18,369 nt of DNA from JBCBXA01 sp039816825. GTDB lineage: Bacteria; Pseudomonadota; Alphaproteobacteria; Rhizobiales; Rhizobiaceae. Position 1 is the first letter of the stretch; every line of letters starts with the position of its first letter. The position numbers and the translations under genes are program-made. The DNA lies in assembly GCA_039816825.1 (NCBI GenBank), contig JBCBXA010000052.1:1-18369 (forward strand). Direction: 5' to 3'. This document shows positions 14,052-18,369 of this stretch, piece after piece. Under the pieces are notes generated by a model. It was not told where the DNA came from. It searched no databases and saw only the letters and a list, made by a program, of their open reading frames with translations.

Positions 14052-14512
14052 CTCCTTTTGGCGAAAAACTGCGTGCCTTGAGAGCCGAGCGTGGCATGAC
14101 GCAGGCGGACATGGCCGAGGCCCTGAAAGTGTCCGGCTCTTATCTTTCCGCCCTCGAACATGGTCGCCGGGGTCGGCCAACATGGGATCTGCTTCAGCGG
14201 ATCATCGGCCATCTCCAGGTGATCTGGGACGATGCCGAAGAGTTGGAAAGGCTTGCCCGCCTGTCTGATCCACGAGTCGTCGTGGATACTGCCAAATTGC
14301 CGCCCAAGAGCACACTGGTCGCCAATGAATTGGCTGAGCGGATCGCCTATCTTGATGACGGGGCTTTGGACAAAATTCTCCAAGCCATCGAAGATGGCGT
14401 CGGCCAGGAAACCCGGAAGAAACTGACGCGCAAAGAGCGCCTTGTCCGAAACCGCAGGAAGAAACTGGCCCAGGCCGAAACAACCGGCGCTCCAGAAAGG
14501 CAAGTCTCATGA
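14048..14512 (+). CDS. XRE-family helix-turn-helix transcriptional regulator
   Basis: The 154-residue protein has an N-terminal Cro/C1-type helix-turn-helix at about 5-60: E-K-L-R-A-L-R at 6-12, G-M-T-Q-A-D-M-A at 16-23, then V-S-G-S-Y-L-S-A-L-E-H-G at 28-39, the recognition helix and following turn. The middle (60-120) has no recognised domain, and a strongly basic segment with many Arg and Lys lies at 123-140. It is co-translated with the Smr-domain gene (ATGA) and the pirin gene (ATGA). Regulators next to target genes often control them, so the pirin gene or the whole operon is a reasonable candidate target; that is inference. No operator could be identified with confidence. Confidence 0.88.
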   Translation: MTPFGEKLRALRAERGMTQADMAEALKVSGSYLSALEHGRRGRPTWDLLQRIIGHLQVIWDDAEELERLARLSDPRVVVDTAKLPPKSTLVANELAERIAYLDDGALDKILQAIEDGVGQETRKKLTRKERLVRNRRKKLAQAETTGAPERQVS

Positions 14513-15468
14513 GTTGGAACCCCGCCTTAGACCCAGACTGTCACGCGCCCACAGACGTGTCTGCGCTGGAAACGTTGATCGTTCCGCGCAGTCGCGATCT
14601 TGGCGGCTTCGAAGTTCGGCGGGCCCTGCCTTCCATTGAGCGGCAGATGGTTGGCCCCTTCATATTCTTCGACCAGATGGGGCCGGCGGAGTTCATCACC
14701 GGCAAGGGGATCGACGTTCGCCCCCACCCCCATATCGGCCTCGGCACGGTGACCTATCTTCTCGATGGTGAATTTCAGCATCGGGACAGTCTGGGAACGG
14801 ATCAGATGATCTATCCCGGTGAAGTGAACTGGATGGTTGCGGGTCATGGCGTCACCCATTCGGAGCGGACCAGCGCTGAAACGCGCGCGGGGCAGTCTCG
14901 CCTGTTCGGCATTCAGACATGGCTGGCTCTGCCGGAAGCTGAGGAGGACCGGCCTGCTAGCTTTGAGCATCGCGGCAAGCCTGAGCTGCCTGTGATTGAA
15001 GGCGAAGGCAAAACCCTTCGACTGATTATGGGAAATGCCTATGGTGAGGCCGCTCCGGTCTCCGCGCTTTCCAACTTGTTCTATGTCGATGCTCTGCTGG
15101 AGCCGAATTCAAAACTGCCATTGCCCGACGATCATGAAGACCGCGGCATCTATGTGCTGGATGGGTCGATTGAGATTGCGTCAAAAACCTATGAAGCTGG
15201 CTCCATGCTGGTCTTCCGCCCCGGTGATCCCATCATGGCGGTAGCAGGTGATCGCGGTGCCCGCCTGATGCTGCTGGGGGGCGATACGATGACGGGTCCC
15301 CGCTACATCAAATGGAACTTCGTGTCCTCGTCCCGCGAGAAGATCGAACACGCCGCCCGCGCCTGGATGGAGGGCGACTGGGAACATGGCCGCTTCCAGC
15401 TGCCGCCTGGCGATGATGGCGAGCACATTCCTCTGCCTGAAGGTCTGGCGAAGAATATTGCCTTTTAG
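14509..15468 (+). CDS. Pirin family protein
   Basis: Pirins are bicupin proteins that bind one metal; bacterial members include quercetin-dioxygenase-like proteins and others of unknown function. The 319-residue product has an intact metal site: H-P-H at 73-75 and H-S-E at 117-119, equivalent to the two histidines, third histidine and glutamate of the family. The first cupin is at about 30-140 and the second at about 180-260, with a V-F-R-P-G-D-P segment where cupin 2 has its turn. Length matches the family (about 290-320). It is the last gene of the string mltA-Smr-XRE-pirin, joined to the regulator by ATGA. It converges on the SDR gene 8 bp downstream, with both stop codons inside one small hairpin. 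Substrate unknown. Confidence 0.9.
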   Translation: MSWNPALDPDCHAPTDVSALETLIVPRSRDLGGFEVRRALPSIERQMVGPFIFFDQMGPAEFITGKGIDVRPHPHIGLGTVTYLLDGEFQHRDSLGTDQMIYPGEVNWMVAGHGVTHSERTSAETRAGQSRLFGIQTWLALPEAEEDRPASFEHRGKPELPVIEGEGKTLRLIMGNAYGEAAPVSALSNLFYVDALLEPNSKLPLPDDHEDRGIYVLDGSIEIASKTYEAGSMLVFRPGDPIMAVAGDRGARLMLLGGDTMTGPRYIKWNFVSSSREKIEHAARAWMEGDWEHGRFQLPPGDDGEHIPLPEGLAKNIAF

Positions 15469-15479
15469 GGTTGGCCCTA
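15466..15479. repeat. Small hairpin formed by the two convergent stop codons
   Basis: TAGGG (15466-15470), TTGG loop, CCCTA (15475-15479). The pirin TAG and the SDR TAG (read on the minus strand) are the two outer ends. Flanking CTTT and AAAG can pair further with a bulge. No T-run follows on either strand, so intrinsic termination is not well supported. Confidence 0.5.
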
Positions 15480-16283
15480 TGGAAAGTCGCGATAGCGCCG
15501 ATCTGCAAACCATTTGGGAAGAGCAGGCGATATGCGATTGCCAAGCTCCGTCGCATAGCACTCTAGGCTCGGTCTGATCTCGTTCTTGCCCGATGCGACG
15601 CCGGAAAGGATGCGGTTGGTGAGGACATTCACGTCCAGCATGGAGAGATCCATATCATCGGTCATCTCGGTCGCTGTTGCGGGTGTCTGAACGTGGATCA
15701 ATTTGACGCCGTGCCGCGATGCCTGTGTCCTGAGGCCTGCATTGGCGTGGGCCAGCCCAGCCTTGGTTCCGGCATAGATGGCCATGGCTTCGACAGGCAC
15801 TTTCCCCGAGAGCGACCCGATCTGAACCACGGTTCCGCCCCGCTCTGCCTGTTCTATGAAGCGGCGCGTCATCTGCAGTGGCGCTACGCAATTGATGGCG
15901 AAGAGCCGTGCGATCTCGTCATCTGAGCCGCCGCGATCCGGAAATTCATTGGTGAGCGTCAGATAGCCGGCATTGTTGATGAGCAGCGTTACTGGTCCTG
16001 ATCCATGGTTCTGCGCGCTCTGGAACAGTTCATCCTGATGCGCGGTGTCGGTGATGTCCCCAGAGCAGGCCGATAGATTGGCCGATGTCTGGGTTGCCGC
16101 CGACAGAACATCGGCTCTTCGACCGCTGATGGTAGCGGTGGATCCGGACTGAGCCAGCTTCTGCGCGAGGGCCAGTCCGATGCCCGACCCGCCGCCGGTG
16201 ACGATCACATTCTGCTTGCTCAAATCCACCAAAGCATCGCCTGCCAAGCTCTGCGCATCGCCATTGTCATCACCCTGAATCAT
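15477..16283 (-). CDS. Short-chain dehydrogenase/reductase (SDR)
   Basis: The product (268 residues from ATG 16283) has a classical SDR layout: T-G-G-G-S-G-I-G at 29-36 for cofactor binding, N-N-A-G at 103-106, and the Ser-Tyr-Lys triad with S157 or S159, Y170 and K174 in Y-A-G-T-K. The V-Q-I-G-S-L-S-G stretch before the tyrosine and the overall form resemble the DltE-like cell-envelope SDR group; the assignment to a subgroup is tentative and the substrate unknown. A GTG at 16229 (residue 19) would start V-D-L-S-K-Q, closer to the usual SDR N-terminus, so the first 18 residues may not be translated. It reads divergently from lepA with a 64-bp gap. Confidence 0.88.
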   Translation of the reverse strand: MIQGDDNGDAQSLAGDALVDLSKQNVIVTGGGSGIGLALAQKLAQSGSTATISGRRADVLSAATQTSANLSACSGDITDTAHQDELFQSAQNHGSGPVTLLINNAGYLTLTNEFPDRGGSDDEIARLFAINCVAPLQMTRRFIEQAERGGTVVQIGSLSGKVPVEAMAIYAGTKAGLAHANAGLRTQASRHGVKLIHVQTPATATEMTDDMDLSMLDVNVLTNRILSGVASGKNEIRPSLECYATELGNRISPALPKWFADRRYRDFP

Positions 16284-16312
16284 CGGGACCGGAAGTGCGA
16301 CGCCAAATTCTC

Positions 16313-16339
16313 TTGTTGCGGGTCAAACCCGCCTATATG
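16313..16339 (+). promoter_or_regulatory. Candidate lepA promoter with embedded inverted repeat
   Basis: TATATG at 16334-16339 is a good -10 element, with TTGTTG at 16313-16318 as a possible -35 (15-base spacer, shorter than ideal). Between them is a perfect inverted repeat, GCGGGT-CAA-ACCCGC (16318-16332). A start site 6-8 bases after the -10 would fall almost on the lepA ATG (16348). The divergent SDR gene starts at 16283, so the same repeat could control both. Confidence 0.4.
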
Positions 16340-16347
16340 CAGCGACC

Positions 16348-18150
16348 ATGACTGAGCGCTCCCACATCCGCAACTTTTCCATCGTGGCCCATATCGACCA
16401 TGGGAAATCCACATTGGCCGACCGCCTGATCCAGCATACCGGTGGCTTGGCCCAGCGTGAGATGCAGGAGCAGGTGCTGGACAATATGGAGATCGAGCGG
16501 GAGCGCGGAATCACCATCAAGGCCCAGACCGTTCGCCTCCACTATGTGGCGCAGGATGGCGAGACTTACGTACTCAACCTGATCGATACCCCGGGCCACG
16601 TGGACTTCGCCTATGAAGTCAGCCGCTCCCTGTCGGCCTGTGAAGGCTCGCTTCTGGTGGTGGATGCCTCTCAGGGTGTGGAGGCGCAGACGCTCGCCAA
16701 TGTCTATCAGGCCATCGATAACGATCACGAGATCGTTCCGGTGCTCAATAAGATCGATCTGCCCGCCGCTGAGCCGGAGCGCGTGAAGGAGCAGATCGAA
16801 GAGGTGATCGGCATCGACGCCAGCGAAGCGATCGAAATGTCGGCGAAAACCGGTCTGGGCATAGAAGACGTGCTGGAAGGTATCGTTACCCGGCTTCCGG
16901 CCCCCTCTGAGGGCGACCGAGAGGCGCCTTTGAAGGCGCTGCTGGTGGACAGCTGGTATGACGCCTATCTGGGCGTGATCGTCATGGTCCGCGTGATCGA
17001 CGGCGAACTCAAAAAAGGCCAGACCATCCGCATGATGGGCACAGACGCCAAATATCCCGTCGAGCGGGTGGGCGTGTTCACGCCCAAGATGATCAATGCG
17101 GACAGCCTCGGTCCGGGTGAAATCGGTTTTATCACGGCCTCGATCAAGGAAGTGGCAGACACCCGCGTGGGTGACACCATCACCGAAGACAAACGTCCAA
17201 CAGAGAAAGCGCTCAAGGGCTTCGAGCCAGCGCAGTCTGTGGTGTTCTGTGGCATCTTCCCTGTCGATGCAGCGGACTTTGAAGATCTGCGCTCCGCCAC
17301 GGGCAAACTGCGCCTCAACGATGCGAGCTTCTCCTTTGAAATGGAGAGCTCCGCTGCCCTTGGATTTGGCTTCCGTTGCGGTTTCCTGGGCCTTCTTCAT
17401 CTGGAGATTATTCAGGAGCGGTTGGAGCGCGAGTTTGGCCTCGATCTCATCGCGACAGCGCCATCGGTGGTCTATGAATTGACCATGACAGACGGCTCTG
17501 AGGTGCAGTTGCACAATCCTGCCGACCTGCCGGACGTGATGAAGATTGCCGAGATTCGGGAGCCCTGGATCAAAGCGACGATCATGACGCCGGACGAATA
17601 TCTCGGGCCCATCCTCAAACTCTGCCAGGAGCGCCGCGGCATTCAGACCGAACTGACCTATGTCGGCACGCGGGCCATGGTGTCTTATGAACTCCCCCTG
17701 AACGAAGTGGTGTTCGACTTTTACGACCGCCTCAAATCAATCTCCAAGGGCTATGCCAGTTTCGACTATCAGATGGCGGACTATCGGGCCGAGAATCTGG
17801 TGAAGCTTTCGATTCTGGTGAACAGCGAACCGGTGGACGCGCTGGCGATGCTGGTGCACCGCAGTCAGGCGGAAAACCGGGGCCGGACCATGTGCGAGAA
17901 GCTCAAGGATCTGATCCCCCGGCACATGTTCAAGATTCCGATTCAGGCGGCCATCGGGGGCACCGTGATTGCCCGCGAAACCATAGCGGCTCTGCGCAAG
18001 GATGTGACCGCGAAATGCTATGGTGGCGACGCCAGCCGCAAGCGCAAGCTTCTCGACAAGCAGAAGGCTGGCAAGAAGAAAATGCGCCAGTTCGGAAAGG
18101 TGGAGATCCCGCAGGAAGCATTTATCGCTGCACTAAAAATGGACGGCTAA
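16348..18150 (+). CDS. lepA: Elongation factor 4 (LepA), ribosome back-translocase GTPase
   Basis: LepA is a translational GTPase that acts on the ribosome and is highly conserved; the length (600 residues) matches the family (E. coli 599). G motifs: G1 A-H-I-D-H-G-K-S-T at 14-22, switch-I R-G-I-T-I at 53-57, G3 D-T-P-G-H at 80-84, G4 N-K-I-D at 134-137 and G5 S-A-K at 165-167. The unique C-terminal domain is seen in G-G-D-A-S-R-K-R-K-L and the G-K-V-E-I-P-Q-E-A-F close to the end. There is no Shine-Dalgarno before the ATG, and the nearest -10 ends eight bases upstream, which points to a leaderless message. The downstream hairpin includes the stop codon. Confidence 0.97.
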   Translation: MTERSHIRNFSIVAHIDHGKSTLADRLIQHTGGLAQREMQEQVLDNMEIERERGITIKAQTVRLHYVAQDGETYVLNLIDTPGHVDFAYEVSRSLSACEGSLLVVDASQGVEAQTLANVYQAIDNDHEIVPVLNKIDLPAAEPERVKEQIEEVIGIDASEAIEMSAKTGLGIEDVLEGIVTRLPAPSEGDREAPLKALLVDSWYDAYLGVIVMVRVIDGELKKGQTIRMMGTDAKYPVERVGVFTPKMINADSLGPGEIGFITASIKEVADTRVGDTITEDKRPTEKALKGFEPAQSVVFCGIFPVDAADFEDLRSATGKLRLNDASFSFEMESSAALGFGFRCGFLGLLHLEIIQERLEREFGLDLIATAPSVVYELTMTDGSEVQLHNPADLPDVMKIAEIREPWIKATIMTPDEYLGPILKLCQERRGIQTELTYVGTRAMVSYELPLNEVVFDFYDRLKSISKGYASFDYQMADYRAENLVKLSILVNSEPVDALAMLVHRSQAENRGRTMCEKLKDLIPRHMFKIPIQAAIGGTVIARETIAALRKDVTAKCYGGDASRKRKLLDKQKAGKKKMRQFGKVEIPQEAFIAALKMDG

Positions 18151-18168
18151 AGCCTCCCGTTTTTAGTG
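18131..18168 (+). terminator. lepA terminator hairpin overlapping the stop codon
   Basis: Outer arms CACTAAAAA (18131-18139) and TTTTTAGTG (18160-18168) pair perfectly. Inside, GG-AC-GGCT, loop AA, AGCC-T-CC forms a G+C-rich stem. The T-run 18160-18164 directly follows, the form of an intrinsic terminator. The last five sense codons of lepA are in the left arm and inner stem, and the TAA stop is at the loop. Confidence 0.7.
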
Positions 18169-18182
18169 TTGAAGCGGCAGAC

Positions 18183-18199
18183 TGTCTGCGACGCAGACA
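18183..18199. promoter_or_regulatory. 17-bp perfect palindrome, possible operator
   Basis: TGTCTGCG-A-CGCAGACA: eight-base arms with a single central base and no mismatch. It lies 15 bp after the lepA terminator and 107 bp upstream of the next start codon. Such symmetry suggests binding of a dimeric regulator. No T-run follows, so it is not a terminator. I do not recognise the motif. Confidence 0.55.
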
Positions 18200-18306
18200 T
18201 TCGAGAGCGCCGTTTGAGCCTTTCTGCTTTTACCAATCAAGTCTCGGATAGACGCCCACGCCTTCCGACGCTAAGAGTCCCCCCAACTCAGTTTCGGGGA
18301 GCAATC

Positions 18307-18369
18307 ATGTCCGTCATCACTCAACCCACCACTCTTTCGCATATTTTTGGCTCATCCTACGCCAAGCAG
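18307..18369 (+). CDS. Start of an unrecognised gene (21 codons, partial)
   Basis: An ATG at 18307 opens a frame that runs to the window end. It is preceded by GGGGAG at 18296-18301 with a five-base spacer, the best ribosome binding site in the window. The N-terminus starts M-S-V-I-T-Q-P-T-T-L-S-H and continues with I-F-G-S-S-Y without a signal-peptide pattern. Twenty-one residues are too few to assign a family. The 156-bp upstream gap holds the lepA terminator and the palindrome above, so the gene most likely has its own promoter. Confidence 0.65.
   Translation, partial: MSVITQPTTLSHIFGSSYAKQ

Noticed and set aside
16333..17514. 393-codon minus-strand open frame opposite lepA
   Set aside because: Histidine-rich shadow translation of lepA; no domain features, and lepA is complete on the other strand.
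1..18369. A novel multi-gene system (defence, mobile or biosynthetic)
   Set aside because: All complete genes fall in well-known families with the usual origin-proximal order. No transposase, integrase, toxin-antitoxin pair, CRISPR repeat or unusual composition was seen.

Overview
This window is the replication-origin neighbourhood of an alphaproteobacterial chromosome with moderately high G+C. The evidence is gene order: rsmG-mnmG-mnmE-rho-hemJ-hemE on the minus strand, a gene-free block rich in DnaA-box-like 9-mers, then maf-aroE-coaE-dnaQ on the plus strand, followed by secB, fxsA, a Tim44-like gene and mltA. In Caulobacter and several rhizobial relatives the origin also lies beside hemE. 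I cannot assign a genus from the sequence alone.

Layout. Positions 1-6377 hold the left arm, all read leftward away from the origin: the 5' end of rsmG, the tRNA-wobble pair mnmG/mnmE, transcription terminator factor rho, and two haem genes, hemJ and hemE. Positions 6378-6900 are the probable oriC, with nine DnaA-box-like motifs, a tight cluster of GANTC sites (the CcrM methylation target) and a (GAT)5 microsatellite. Positions 6901-9827 hold the right arm, read rightward: maf, aroE and coaE packed together, then dnaQ after a 117-bp gap. Three ParB-binding (parS) sequences flank the origin, at 101-114 inside rsmG, 2037-2052 at the mnmE stop codon, and 9034-9047 upstream of dnaQ. They fit an ori-proximal centromere.

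Positions 9828-16347 carry envelope, export and housekeeping functions: secB and fxsA (minus), then tim44, mltA, an Smr-domain gene, an XRE regulator and a pirin gene (plus). The last four are joined by ATGA stop/start overlaps. An SDR oxidoreductase gene on the minus strand converges on the pirin gene. lepA (plus) follows, possibly with a leaderless transcript, and ends in a hairpin that overlaps its own stop codon. The window closes with the first 21 codons of an unrecognised gene preceded by a strong ribosome binding site and, further up, a 17-bp palindrome.

What I did not find: no mobile element, CRISPR array, tRNA, rRNA, phage gene, defence system or convincing undescribed system. The most useful non-coding signals are the origin, the three parS sites and several inverted repeats in promoter-like positions.
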